Positions 39,378 to 53,391 of a stretch of DNA of 64,000 nucleotides are shown piece after piece (the first letter of the stretch is position 1; each line of letters opens with the position of its first letter). A program made the translations under genes and the position numbers. The notes under the pieces were generated by a model. That model was not told where the DNA came from. It searched no databases and worked only from the letters and a program-made list of their open reading frames with translations. This DNA comes from Sipunculus nudus (lineage: Eukaryota > Annelida > Sipuncula > Golfingiida > Sipunculidae): NCBI GenBank assembly GCA_026874595.1, contig JAPPUL010000029.1:27710-91709 (forward strand). Direction: 5' to 3'.

Positions 39378-42300
39378 GTCATACACTAATATCTCGAAAG
39401 CAATTGTTCAGTTTTTGGAAAATTACCGCTAGGGGGCGCTGCACTGCAACCCCGTACCTACTATCATTGTTTAACCATATCTCCAAAACTACACATTTTA
39501 GGTACATAAACTGTACACCATATGAATTGGCGTTTCGTGGCCTTTCTGCCCATGACCTCTTTTGTTTAATCATACACGGTCCCCGCAAATTTTAGCAACT
39601 TTGTAAAAATTAAAACCCGCATGCACAAATACATATGCCATCACGCATGCATGCACGCGTTTTAGTATGAAAGACAGACACGCTTTCCCGTGACTGCAAA
39701 AATAATACCGTTCGCCGTATAAAATAAGTGACCACAGGCACTCTTTGCGGGCCGGTTTGCCATTTCTGTCGCGTTATAGTTTATTGCTTGCCGGAATCAG
39801 AGATTTCGACAAGTATGTTGATCAGTTCCGTTTGTTTGTTTGTCTGTATGTCCCCGCTCTACAGGCCACAATTTTGCACCAATCGTCCCGAAACTTATAG
39901 ACAGAGTGTATAATCGGTTCTTCTCGGAGCCTGTTGTTTTTGGTCATGATCGGTCAAGGGTCAAGGTCAGGGTCACCAAAAAGCTCAAAAACGGTTTTTT
40001 CTTCATACCTTCGTCAAAAATAGCCGTAGGCACCTAATCTGTAGCCCGTTTTATTTGCCACTGCATGGCCACTTCCAACACTGCAAAATTGCCTCATTTC
40101 GCTGTTACCATGGTTACGCAATTTTGGGGAGAAATCATGGAATTTCGTGATATTTTTCAAATTTGCAGCAATTTTCCTGATTCTGAGATATTTTATGTAG
40201 CATAAGAATATCTCGAAACGGGTTTTTCAGATTTTGGAAATGGCCGCCAGGGGGCGTTGCAGATGAAAAAACATGAAAATTTGTTTTGGTGCTATACCTC
40301 CAGAACTATTAAACATTGGGCCATTTCCATCACAGCACCTTAAACTAGGGTCCATGGGCTTATTTTTGCGCATAGGTGCCAAAGTGCGCTATTGCCAGAT
40401 TTCTCTATTTTTGGGGTAAAACCTTTGAATTTTGAAAATATGCAGTTTTCAGCTTCTAACTCTGTCAGTTTTTATGCTAGAGAGGTCAAAATTTTTGCAT
40501 CTTGTAGCCCTTGGTGAGTTCTCGGTGATCCAACCAAAAATCTGGCAAAATCTCGCACCGTTTCTCGGCGAATGAGATTTCGCGATTTCACGGTGACATG
40601 CCCTATAGGCCACAGATATGCAGGCATCCTTTTGAAACTGATACATGTTACGTCATACACTAATATCTCGAAAGCAATTGTTCAGTTTTTGGAAAATTAC
40701 CGCTAGGGGGCGCTGCACTGCAACCCCGTACCTACTATCATTGTTTAACCATATCTCCAAAACTACACATTTTAGGTACATAAACTGTACACCATATGAA
40801 TTGGCGTTTCGTGGCCTTTCTGCCCATGACCTCTTTTGTTTAATCATACACGGTCCCCGCAAATTTTAGCAACTTTGTAAAAATTAAAACCCGCATGCAC
40901 AAATACATATGCCATCACGCATGCATGCACGCGTTTTAGTATGAAAGACAGACACGCTTTCCCGTGACTGCAAAAATAATACCGTTCGCCGTATAAAATA
41001 AGTGACCACAGGCACTCTTTGCGGGCCGGTTTGCCATTTCTGTCGCGTTATAGTTTATTGCTTGCCGGAATCAGAGATTTCGACAAGTATGTTGATCAGT
41101 TCCGTTTGTTTGTTTGTCTGTATGTCCCCGCTCTACAGGCCACAATTTTGCACCAATCGTCCCGAAACTTATAGATAGAGTGTATAATCGGTTCTTCTCG
41201 GAGCCTGTTGTTTTTGGTCATGATCGGTCAAGGGTCAAGGTCAGGGTCACCAAAAAGCTCAAAAACGGTTTTTTCTTCATACCTTCGTCAAAAATAGCCG
41301 TAGGCACCTAATCTGTAGCCCGTTTTATTTGCCACTGCATGGCCACTTCCAACACTGCAAAATTGCCTCATTTCGCTGTTACCATGGTTACGCAATTTTG
41401 GGGAGAAATCATGGAATTTCGTGATATTTTTCAAATTTGCAGCAATTTTCCTGATTCTGAGATATTTTATGTAGCATAAGAATATCTCGAAACGGGTTTT
41501 TCAGATTTTGGAAATGGCCGCCAGGGGGCGTTGCAGATGAAAAAACATGAAAATTTGTTTTGGTGCTATACCTCCAGAACTATTAAACATTGGGCCATTT
41601 CCATCACAGCACCTTAAACTAGGGTCCATGGGCTTATTTTTGCGCATAGGTGCCAAAGTGCGCTATTGCCAGATTTCTCTATTTTTGGGGTAAAACCTTT
41701 GAATTTTGAAAATATGCAGTTTTCAGCTTCTAACTCTGTCAGTTTTTATGCTAGAGAGGTCAAAATTTTTGCATCTTGTAGCCCTTGGTGAGTTCTCGGT
41801 GATCCAACCAAAAATCTGGCAAAATCTCGCACCGTTTCTCGGCGAATGAGATTTCGCGATTTCACGGTGACATGCCCTATAGGCCACAGATATGCAGGCA
41901 TCCTTTTGAAACTGATACATGTTACGTCATACACTAATATCTCGAAAGCAATTGTTCAGTTTTTGGAAAATTACCGCTAGGGGGCGCTGCACTGCAACCC
42001 CGTACCTACTATCATTGTTTAACCATATCTCCAAAACTACACATTTTAGGTACATAAACTGTACACCATATGAATTGGCGTTTCGTGGCCTTTCTGCCCA
42101 TGACCTCTTTTGTTTAATCATACACGGTCCCCGCAAATTTTAGCAACTTTGTAAAAATTAAAACCCGCATGCACAAATACATATGCCATCACGCATGCAT
42201 GCACGCGTTTTAGTATGAAAGACAGACACGCTTTCCCGTGACTGCAAAAATAATACCGTTCGCCGTATAAAATAAGTGACCACAGGCACTCTTTGCGGGC

Positions 42301-45300
42301 CGGTTTGCCATTTCTGTCGCGTTATAGTTTATTGCTTGCCGGAATCAGAGATTTCGACAAGTATGTTGATCAGTTCCGTTTGTTTGTTTGTCTGTATGTC
42401 CCCGCTCTACAGGCCACAATTTTGCACCAATCGTCCCGAAACTTATAGATAGAGTGTATAATCGGTTCTTCTCGGAGCCTGTTGTTTTTGGTCATGATCG
42501 GTCAAGGGTCAAGGTCAGGGTCACCAAAAAGCTCAAAAACGGTTTTTTCTTCATACCTTCGTCAAAAATAGCCGTAGGCACCTAATCTGTAGCCCGTTTT
42601 ATTTGCCACTGCATGGCCACTTCCAACACTGCAAAATTGCCTCATTTCGCTGTTACCATGGTTACGCAATTTTGGGGAGAAATCATGGAATTTCGTGATA
42701 TTTTTCAAATTTGCAGCAATTTTCCTGATTCTGAGATATTTTATGTAGCATAAGAATATCTCGAAACGGGTTTTTCAGATTTTGGAAATGGCCGCCAGGG
42801 GGCGTTGCAGATGAAAAAACATGAAAATTTGTTTTGGTGCTATACCTCCAGAACTATTAAACATTGGGCCATTTCCATCACAGCACCTTAAACTAGGGTC
42901 CATGGGCTTATTTTTGCGCATAGGTGCCAAAGTGCGCTATTGCCAGATTTCTCTATTTTTGGGGTAAAACCTTTGAATTTTGAAAATATGCAGTTTTCAG
43001 CTTCTAACTCTGTCAGTTTTTATGCTAGAGAGGTCAAAATTTTTGCATCTTGTAGCCCTTGGTGAGTTCTCGGTGATCCAACCAAAAATCTGGCAAAATC
43101 TCGCACCGTTTCTCGGCGAATGAGATTTCGCGATTTCACGGTGACATGCCCTATAGGCCACAGATATGCAGGCATCCTTTTGAAACTGATACATGTTACG
43201 TCATACACTAATATCTCGAAAGCAATTGTTCAGTTTTTGGAAAATTACCGCTAGGGGGCGCTGCACTGCAACCCCGTACCTACTATCATTGTTTAACCAT
43301 ATCTCCAAAACTACACATTTTAGGTACATAAACTGTACACCATATGAATTGGCGTTTCGTGGCCTTTCTGCCCATGACCTCTTTTGTTTAATCATACACG
43401 GTCCCCGCAAATTTTAGCAACTTTGTAAAAATTAAAACCCGCATGCACAAATACATATGCCATCACGCATGCATGCACGCGTTTTAGTATGAAAGACAGA
43501 CACGCTTTCCCGTGACTGCAAAAATAATACCGTTCGCCGTATAAAATAAGTGACCACAGGCACTCTTTGCGGGCCGGTTTGCCATTTCTGTCGCGTTATA
43601 GTTTATTGCTTGCCGGAATCAGAGATTTCGACAAGTATGTTGATCAGTTCCGTTTGTTTGTTTGTCTGTATGTCCCCGCTCTACAGGCCACAATTTTGCA
43701 CCAATCGTCCCGAAACTTATAGATAGAGTGTATAATCGGTTCTTCTCGGAGCCTGTTGTTTTTGGTCATGATCGGTCAAGGGTCAAGGTCAGGGTCACCA
43801 AAAAGCTCAAAAACGGTTTTTTCTTCATACCTTCGTCAAAAATAGCCGTAGGCACCTAATCTGTAGCCCGTTTTATTTGCCACTGCATGGCCACTTCCAA
43901 CACTGCAAAATTGCCTCATTTCGCTGTTACCATGGTTACGCAATTTTGGGGAGAAATCATGGAATTTCGTGATATTTTTCAAATTTGCAGCAATTTTCCT
44001 GATTCTGAGATATTTTATGTAGCATAAGAATATCTCGAAACGGGTTTTTCAGATTTTGGAAATGGCCGCCAGGGGGCGTTGCAGATGAAAAAACATGAAA
44101 ATTTGTTTTGGTGCTATACCTCCAGAACTATTAAACATTGGGCCATTTCCATCACAGCACCTTAAACTAGGGTCCATGGGCTTATTTTTGCGCATAGGTG
44201 CCAAAGTGCGCTATTGCCAGATTTCTCTATTTTTGGGGTAAAACCTTTGAATTTTGAAAATATGCAGTTTTCAGCTTCTAACTCTGTCAGTTTTTATGCT
44301 AGAGAGGTCAAAATTTTTGCATCTTGTAGCCCTTGGTGAGTTCTCGGTGATCCAACCAAAAATCTGGCAAAATCTCGCACCGTTTCTCGGCGAATGAGAT
44401 TTCGCGATTTCACGGTGACATGCCCTATAGGCCACAGATATGCAGGCATCCTTTTGAAACTGATACATGTTACGTCATACACTAATATCTCGAAAGCAAT
44501 TGTTCAGTTTTTGGAAAATTACCGCTAGGGGGCGCTGCACTGCAACCCCGTACCTACTATCATTGTTTAACCATATCTCCAAAACTACACATTTTAGGTA
44601 CATAAACTGTACACCATATGAATTGGCGTTTCGTGGCCTTTCTGCCCATGACCTCTTTTGTTTAATCATACACGGTCCCCGCAAATTTTAGCAACTTTGT
44701 AAAAATTAAAACCCGCATGCACAAATACATATGCCATCACGCATGCATGCACGCGTTTTAGTATGAAAGACAGACACGCTTTCCCGTGACTGCAAAAATA
44801 ATACCGTTCGCCGTATAAAATAAGTGACCACAGGCACTCTTTGCGGGCCGGTTTGCCATTTCTGTCGCGTTATAGTTTATTGCTTGCCGGAATCAGAGAT
44901 TTCGACAAGTATGTTGATCAGTTCCGTTTGTTTGTTTGTCTGTATGTCCCCGCTCTACAGGCCACAATTTTGCACCAATCGTCCCGAAACTTATAGACAG
45001 AGTGTATAATCGGTTCTTCTCGGAGCCTGTTGTTTTTGGTCATGATCGGTCAAGGGTCAAGGTCAGGGTCACCAAAAAGCTCAAAAACGGTTTTTTCTTC
45101 ATACCTTCGTCAAAAATAGCCGTAGGCACCTAATCTGTAGCCCGTTTTATTTGCCACTGCATGGCCACTTCCAACACTGCAAAATTGCCTCATTTCGCTG
45201 TTACCATGGTTACGCAATTTTGGGGAGAAATCATGGAATTTCGTGATATTTTTCAAATTTGCAGCAATTTTCCTGATTCTGAGATATTTTATGTAGCATA

Positions 45301-48300
45301 AGAATATCTCGAAACGGGTTTTTCAGATTTTGGAAATGGCCGCCAGGGGGCGTTGCAGATGAAAAAACATGAAAATTTGTTTTGGTGCTATACCTCCAGA
45401 ACTATTAAACATTGGGCCATTTCCATCACAGCACCTTAAACTAGGGTCCATGGGCTTATTTTTGCGCATAGGTGCCAAAGTGCGCTATTGCCAGATTTCT
45501 CTATTTTTGGGGTAAAACCTTTGAATTTTGAAAATATGCAGTTTTCAGCTTCTAACTCTGTCAGTTTTTATGCTAGAGAGGTCAAAATTTTTGCATCTTG
45601 TAGCCCTTGGTGAGTTCTCGGTGATCCAACCAAAAATCTGGCAAAATCTCGCACCGTTTCTCGGCGAATGAGATTTCGCGATTTCACGGTGACATGCCCT
45701 ATAGGCCACAGATATGCAGGCATCCTTTTGAAACTGATACATGTTACGTCATACACTAATATCTCGAAAGCAATTGTTCAGTTTTTGGAAAATTACCGCT
45801 AGGGGGCGCTGCACTGCAACCCCGTACCTACTATCATTGTTTAACCATATCTCCAAAACTACACATTTTAGGTACATAAACTGTACACCATATGAATTGG
45901 CGTTTCGTGGCCTTTCTGCCCATGACCTCTTTTGTTTAATCATACACGGTCCCCGCAAATTTTAGCAACTTTGTAAAAATTAAAACCCGCATGCACAAAT
46001 ACATATGCCATCACGCATGCATGCACGCGTTTTAGTATGAAAGACAGACACGCTTTCCCGTGACTGCAAAAATAATACCGTTCGCCGTATAAAATAAGTG
46101 ACCACAGGCACTCTTTGCGGGCCGGTTTGCCATTTCTGTCGCGTTATAGTTTATTGCTTGCCGGAATCAGAGATTTCGACAAGTATGTTGATCAGTTCCG
46201 TTTGTTTGTTTGTCTGTATGTCCCCGCTCTACAGGCCACAATTTTGCACCAATCGTCCCGAAACTTATAGATAGAGTGTATAATCGGTTCTTCTCGGAGC
46301 CTGTTGTTTTTGGTCATGATCGGTCAAGGGTCAAGGTCAGGGTCACCAAAAAGCTCAAAAACGGTTTTTTCTTCATACCTTCGTCAAAAATAGCCGTAGG
46401 CACCTAATCTGTAGCCCGTTTTATTTGCCACTGCATGGCCACTTCCAACACTGCAAAATTGCCTCATTTCGCTGTTACCATGGTTACGCAATTTTGGGGA
46501 GAAATCATGGAATTTCGTGATATTTTTCAAATTTGCAGCAATTTTCCTGATTCTGAGATATTTTATGTAGCATAAGAATATCTCGAAACGGGTTTTTCAG
46601 ATTTTGGAAATGGCCGCCAGGGGGCGTTGCAGATGAAAAAACATGAAAATTTGTTTTGGTGCTATACCTCCAGAACTATTAAACATTGGGCCATTTCCAT
46701 CACAGCACCTTAAACTAGGGTCCATGGGCTTATTTTTGCGCATAGGTGCCAAAGTGCGCTATTGCCAGATTTCTCTATTTTTGGGGTAAAACCTTTGAAT
46801 TTTGAAAATATGCAGTTTTCAGCTTCTAACTCTGTCAGTTTTTATGCTAGAGAGGTCAAAATTTTTGCATCTTGTAGCCCTTGGTGAGTTCTCGGTGATC
46901 CAACCAAAAATCTGGCAAAATCTCGCACCGTTTCTCGGCGAATGAGATTTCGCGATTTCACGGTGACATGCCCTATAGGCCACAGATATGCAGGCATCCT
47001 TTTGAAACTGATACATGTTACGTCATACACTAATATCTCGAAAGCAATTGTTCAGTTTTTGGAAAATTACCGCTAGGGGGCGCTGCACTGCAACCCCGTA
47101 CCTACTATCATTGTTTAACCATATCTCCAAAACTACACATTTTAGGTACATAAACTGTACACCATATGAATTGGCGTTTCGTGGCCTTTCTGCCCATGAC
47201 CTCTTTTGTTTAATCATACACGGTCCCCGCAAATTTTAGCAACTTTGTAAAAATTAAAACCCGCATGCACAAATACATATGCCATCACGCATGCATGCAC
47301 GCGTTTTAGTATGAAAGACAGACACGCTTTCCCGTGACTGCAAAAATAATACCGTTCGCCGTATAAAATAAGTGACCACAGGCACTCTTTGCAGGCCGGT
47401 TTGCCATTTCTGTCGCGTTATAGTTTATTGCTTGCCGGAATCAGAGATTTCGACAAGTATGTTGATCAGTTCCGTTTGTTTGTTTGTCTGTATGTCCCCG
47501 CTCTACAGGCCACAATTTTGCACCAATCGTCCCGAAACTTATAGATAGAGTGTATAATCGGTTCTTCTCGGAGCCTGTTGTTTTTGGTCATGATCGGTCA
47601 AGGGTCAAGGTCAGGGTCACCAAAAAGCTCAAAAACGGTTTTTTCTTCATACCTTCGTCAAAAATAGCCGTAGGCACCTAATCTGTAGCCCGTTTTATTT
47701 GCCACTGCATGGCCACTTCCAACACTGCAAAATTGCCTCATTTCGCTGTTACCATGGTTACGCAATTTTGGGGAGAAATCATGGAATTTCGTGATATTTT
47801 TCAAATTTGCAGCAATTTTCCTGATTCTGAGATATTTTATGTAGCATAAGAATATCTCGAAACGGGTTTTTCAGATTTTGGAAATGGCCGCCAGGGGGCG
47901 TTGCAGATGAAAAAACATGAAAATTTGTTTTGGTGCTATACCTCCAGAACTATTAAACATTGGGCCATTTCCATCACAGCACCTTAAACTAGGGTCCATG
48001 GGCTTATTTTTGCGCATAGGTGCCAAAGTGCGCTATTGCCAGATTTCTCTATTTTTGGGGTAAAACCTTTGAATTTTGAAAATATGCAGTTTTCAGCTTC
48101 TAACTCTGTCAGTTTTTATGCTAGAGAGGTCAAAATTTTTGCATCTTGTAGCCCTTGGTGAGTTCTCGGTGATCCAACCAAAAATCTGGCAAAATCTCGC
48201 ACCGTTTCTCGGCGAATGAGATTTCGCGATTTCACGGTGACATGCCCTATAGGCCACAGATATGCAGGCATCCTTTTGAAACTGATACATGTTACGTCAT

Positions 48301-49569
48301 ACACTAATATCTCGAAAGCAATTGTTCAGTTTTTGGAAAATTACCGCTAGGGGGCGCTGCACTGCAACCCCGTACCTACTATCATTGTTTAACCATATCT
48401 CCAAAACTACACATTTTAGGTACATAAACTGTACACCATATGAATTGGCGTTTCGTGGCCTTTCTGCCCATGACCTCTTTTGTTTAATCATACACGGTCC
48501 CCGCAAATTTTAGCAACTTTGTAAAAATTAAAACCCGCATGCACAAATACATATGCCATCACGCATGCATGCACGCGTTTTAGTATGAAAGACAGACACG
48601 CTTTCCCGTGACTGCAAAAATAATACCGTTCGCCGTATAAAATAAGTGACCACAGGCACTCTTTGCGGGCCGGTTTGCCATTTCTGTCGCGTTATAGTTT
48701 ATTGCTTGCCGGAATCAGAGATTTCGACAAGTATGTTGATCAGTTCCGTTTGTTTGTTTGTCTGTATGTCCCCGCTCTACAGGCCACAATTTTGCACCAA
48801 TCGTCCCGAAACTTATAGATAGAGTGTATAATCGGTTCTTCTCGGAGCCTGTTGTTTTTGGTCATGATCGGTCAAGGGTCAAGGTCAGGGTCACCAAAAA
48901 GCTCAAAAACGGTTTTTTCTTCATACCTTCGTCAAAAATAGCCGTAGGCACCTAATCTGTAGCCCGTTTTATTTGCCACTGCATGGCCACTTCCAACACT
49001 GCAAAATTGCCTCATTTCGCTGTTACCATGGTTACGCAATTTTGGGGAGAAATCATGGAATTTCGTGATATTTTTCAAATTTGCAGCAATTTTCCTGATT
49101 CTGAGATATTTTATGTAGCATAAGAATATCTCGAAACGGGTTTTTCAGATTTTGGAAATGGCCGCCAGGGGGCGTTGCAGATGAAAAAACATGAAAATTT
49201 GTTTTGGTGCTATACCTCCAGAACTATTAAACATTGGGCCATTTCCATCACAGCACCTTAAACTAGGGTCCATGGGCTTATTTTTGCGCATAGGTGCCAA
49301 AGTGCGCTATTGCCAGATTTCTCTATTTTTGGGGTAAAACCTTTGAATTTTGAAAATATGCAGTTTTCAGCTTCTAACTCTGTCAGTTTTTATGCTAGAG
49401 AGGTCAAAATTTTTGCATCTTGTAGCCCTTGGTGAGTTCTCGGTGATCCAACCAAAAATCTGGCAAAATCTCGCACCGTTTCTCGGCGAATGAGATTTCG
49501 CGATTTCACGGTGACATGCCCTATAGGCCACAGATATGCAGGCATCCTTTTGAAACTGATACATGTTAC
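39378..49569 (+). repeat. Units 32-39, two four-unit blocks marked by C525
   Basis: C525 occurs in unit 32 (39902) and unit 36 (44998), and again in unit 40 (50094), exactly 5,096 bp apart each time. The three units between carry T. Unit 38 has a private G-to-A at 47393 within a CpG (GCAGG for GCGGG), a change typical of methyl-cytosine loss on the opposite strand. Confidence 0.8.
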
Positions 49570-52500
49570 GTCATACACTAATATCTCGAAAGCAATTGTT
49601 CAGTTTTTGGAAAATTACCGCTAGGGGGCGCTGCACTGCAACCCCGTACCTACTATCATTGTTTAACCATATCTCCAAAACTACACATTTTAGGTACATA
49701 AACTGTACACCATATGAATTGGCGTTTCGTGGCCTTTCTGCCCATGACCTCTTTTGTTTAATCATACACGGTCCCCGCAAATTTTAGCAACTTTGTAAAA
49801 ATTAAAACCCGCATGCACAAATACATATGCCATCACGCATGCATGCACGCGTTTTAGTATGAAAGACAGACACGCTTTCCCGTGACTGCAAAAATAATAC
49901 CGTTCGCCGTATAAAATAAGTGACCACAGGCACTCTTTGCGGGCCGGTTTGCCATTTCTGTCGCGTTATAGTTTATTGCTTGCCGGAATCAGAGATTTCG
50001 ACAAGTATGTTGATCAGTTCCGTTTGTTTGTTTGTCTGTATGTCCCCGCTCTACAGGCCACAATTTTGCACCAATCGTCCCGAAACTTATAGACAGAGTG
50101 TATAATCGGTTCTTCTCGGAGCCTGTTGTTTTTGGTCATGATCGGTCAAGGGTCAAGGTCAGGGTCACCAAAAAGCTCAAAAACGGTTTTTTCTTCATAC
50201 CTTCGTCAAAAATAGCCGTAGGCACCTAATCTGTAGCCCGTTTTATTTGCCACTGCATGGCCACTTCCAACACTGCAAAATTGCCTCATTTCGCTGTTAC
50301 CATGGTTACGCAATTTTGGGGAGAAATCATGGAATTTCGTGATATTTTTCAAATTTGCAGCAATTTTCCTGATTCTGAGATATTTTATGTAGCATAAGAA
50401 TATCTCGAAACGGGTTTTTCAGATTTTGGAAATGGCCGCCAGGGGGCGTTGCAGATGAAAAAACATGAAAATTTGTTTTGGTGCTATACCTCCAGAACTA
50501 TTAAACATTGGGCCATTTCCATCACAGCACCTTAAACTAGGGTCCATGGGCTTATTTTTGCGCATAGGTGCCAAAGTGCGCTATTGCCAGATTTCTCTAT
50601 TTTTGGGGTAAAACCTTTGAATTTTGAAAATATGCAGTTTTCAGCTTCTAACTCTGTCAGTTTTTATGCTAGAGAGGTCAAAATTTTTGCATCTTGTAGC
50701 CCTTGGTGAGTTCTCGGTGATCCAACCAAAAATCTGGCAAAATCTCGCACCGTTTCTCGGCGAATGAGATTTCGCGATTTCACGGTGACATGCCCTATAG
50801 GCCACAGATATGCAGGCATCCTTTTGAAACTGATACATGTTACGTCATACACTAATATCTCGAAAGCAATTGTTCAGTTTTTGGAAAATTACCGCTAGGG
50901 GGCGCTGCACTGCAACCCCGTACCTACTATCATTGTTTAACCATATCTCCAAAACTACACATTTTAGGTACATAAACTGTACACCATATGAATTGGCGTT
51001 TCGTGGCCTTTCTGCCCATGACCTCTTTTGTTTAATCATACACGGTCCCCGCAAATTTTAGCAACTTTGTAAAAATTAAAACCCGCATGCACAAATACAT
51101 ATGCCATCACGCATGCATGCACGCGTTTTAGTATGAAAGACAGACACGCTTTCCCGTGACTGCAAAAATAATACCGTTCGCCGTATAAAATAAGTGACCA
51201 CAGGCACTCTTTGCGGGCCGGTTTGCCATTTCTGTCGCGTTATAGTTTATTGCTTGCCGGAATCAGAGATTTCGACAAGTATGTTGATCAGTTCCGTTTG
51301 TTTGTTTGTCTGTATGTCCCCGCTCTACAGGCCACAATTTTGCACCAATCGTCCCGAAACTTATAGATAGAGTGTATAATCGGTTCTTCTCGGAGCCTGT
51401 TGTTTTTGGTCATGATCGGTCAAGGGTCAAGGTCAGGGTCACCAAAAAGCTCAAAAACGGTTTTTTCTTCATACCTTCGTCAAAAATAGCCGTAGGCACC
51501 TAATCTGTAGCCCGTTTTATTTGCCACTGCATGGCCACTTCCAACACTGCAAAATTGCCTCATTTCGCTGTTACCATGGTTACGCAATTTTGGGGAGAAA
51601 TCATGGAATTTCGTGATATTTTTCAAATTTGCAGCAATTTTCCTGATTCTGAGATATTTTATGTAGCATAAGAATATCTCGAAACGGGTTTTTCAGATTT
51701 TGGAAATGGCCGCCAGGGGGCGTTGCAGATGAAAAAACATGAAAATTTGTTTTGGTGCTATACCTCCAGAACTATTAAACATTGGGCCATTTCCATCACA
51801 GCACCTTAAACTAGGGTCCATGGGCTTATTTTTGCGCATAGGTGCCAAAGTGCGCTATTGCCAGATTTCTCTATTTTTGGGGTAAAACCTTTGAATTTTG
51901 AAAATATGCAGTTTTCAGCTTCTAACTCTGTCAGTTTTTATGCTAGAGAGGTCAAAATTTTTGCATCTTGTAGCCCTTGGTGAGTTCTCGGTGATCCAAC
52001 CAAAAATCTGGCAAAATCTCGCACCGTTTCTCGGCGAATGAGATTTCGCGATTTCACGGTGACATGCCCTATAGGCCACAGATATGCAGGCATCCTTTTG
52101 AAACTGATACATGTTACGTCATACACTAATATCTCGAAAGCAATTGTTCAGTTTTTGGAAAATTACCGCTAGGGGGCGCTGCACTGCAACCCCGTACCTA
52201 CTATCATTGTTTAACCATATCTCCAAAACTACACATTTTAGGTACATAAACTGTACACCATATGAATTGGCGTTTCGTGGCCTTTCTGCCCATGACCTCT
52301 TTTGTTTAATCATACACGGTCCCCGCAAATTTTAGCAACTTTGTAAAAATTAAAACCCGCATGCACAAATACATATGCCATCACGCATGCATGCACGCGT
52401 TTTAGTATGAAAGACAGACACGCTTTCCCGTGACTGCAAAAATAATACCGTTCGCCGTATAAAATAAGTGACCACAGGCACTCTTTGCGGGCCGGTTTGC

Positions 52501-53391
52501 CATTTCTGTCGCGTTATAGTTTATTGCTTGCCGGAATCAGAGATTTCGACAAGTATGTTGATCAGTTCCGTTTGTTTGTTTGTCTGTATGTCCCCGCTCT
52601 ACAGGCCACAATTTTGCACCAATCGTCCCGAAACTTATAGATAGAGTGTATAATCGGTTCTTCTCGGAGCCTGTTGTTTTTGGTCATGATCGGTCAAGGG
52701 TCAAGGTCAGGGTCACCAAAAAGCTCAAAAACGGTTTTTTCTTCATACCTTCGTCAAAAATAGCCGTAGGCACCTAATCTGTAGCCCGTTTTATTTGCCA
52801 CTGCATGGCCACTTCCAACACTGCAAAATTGCCTCATTTCGCTGTTACCATGGTTACGCAATTTTGGGGAGAAATCATGGAATTTCGTGATATTTTTCAA
52901 ATTTGCAGCAATTTTCCTGATTCTGAGATATTTTATGTAGCATAAGAATATCTCGAAACGGGTTTTTCAGATTTTGGAAATGGCCGCCAGGGGGCGTTGC
53001 AGATGAAAAAACATGAAAATTTGTTTTGGTGCTATACCTCCAGAACTATTAAACATTGGGCCATTTCCATCACAGCACCTTAAACTAGGGTCCATGGGCT
53101 TATTTTTGCGCATAGGTGCCAAAGTGCGCTATTGCCAGATTTCTCTATTTTTGGGGTAAAACCTTTGAATTTTGAAAATATGCAGTTTTCAGCTTCTAAC
53201 TCTGTCAGTTTTTATGCTAGAGAGGTCAAAATTTTTGCATCTTGTAGCCCTTGGTGAGTTCTCGGTGATCCAACCAAAAATCTGGCAAAATCTCGCACCG
53301 TTTCTCGGCGAATGAGATTTCGCGATTTCACGGTGACATGCCCTATAGGCCACAGATATGCAGGCATCCTTTTGAAACTGATACATGTTAC
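49570..53391 (+). repeat. Units 40-42, first with C525
   Basis: Three 1,274-bp units. Only unit 40 carries C525 (50094), so the four-unit spacing is cut to three here. Confidence 0.93.
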
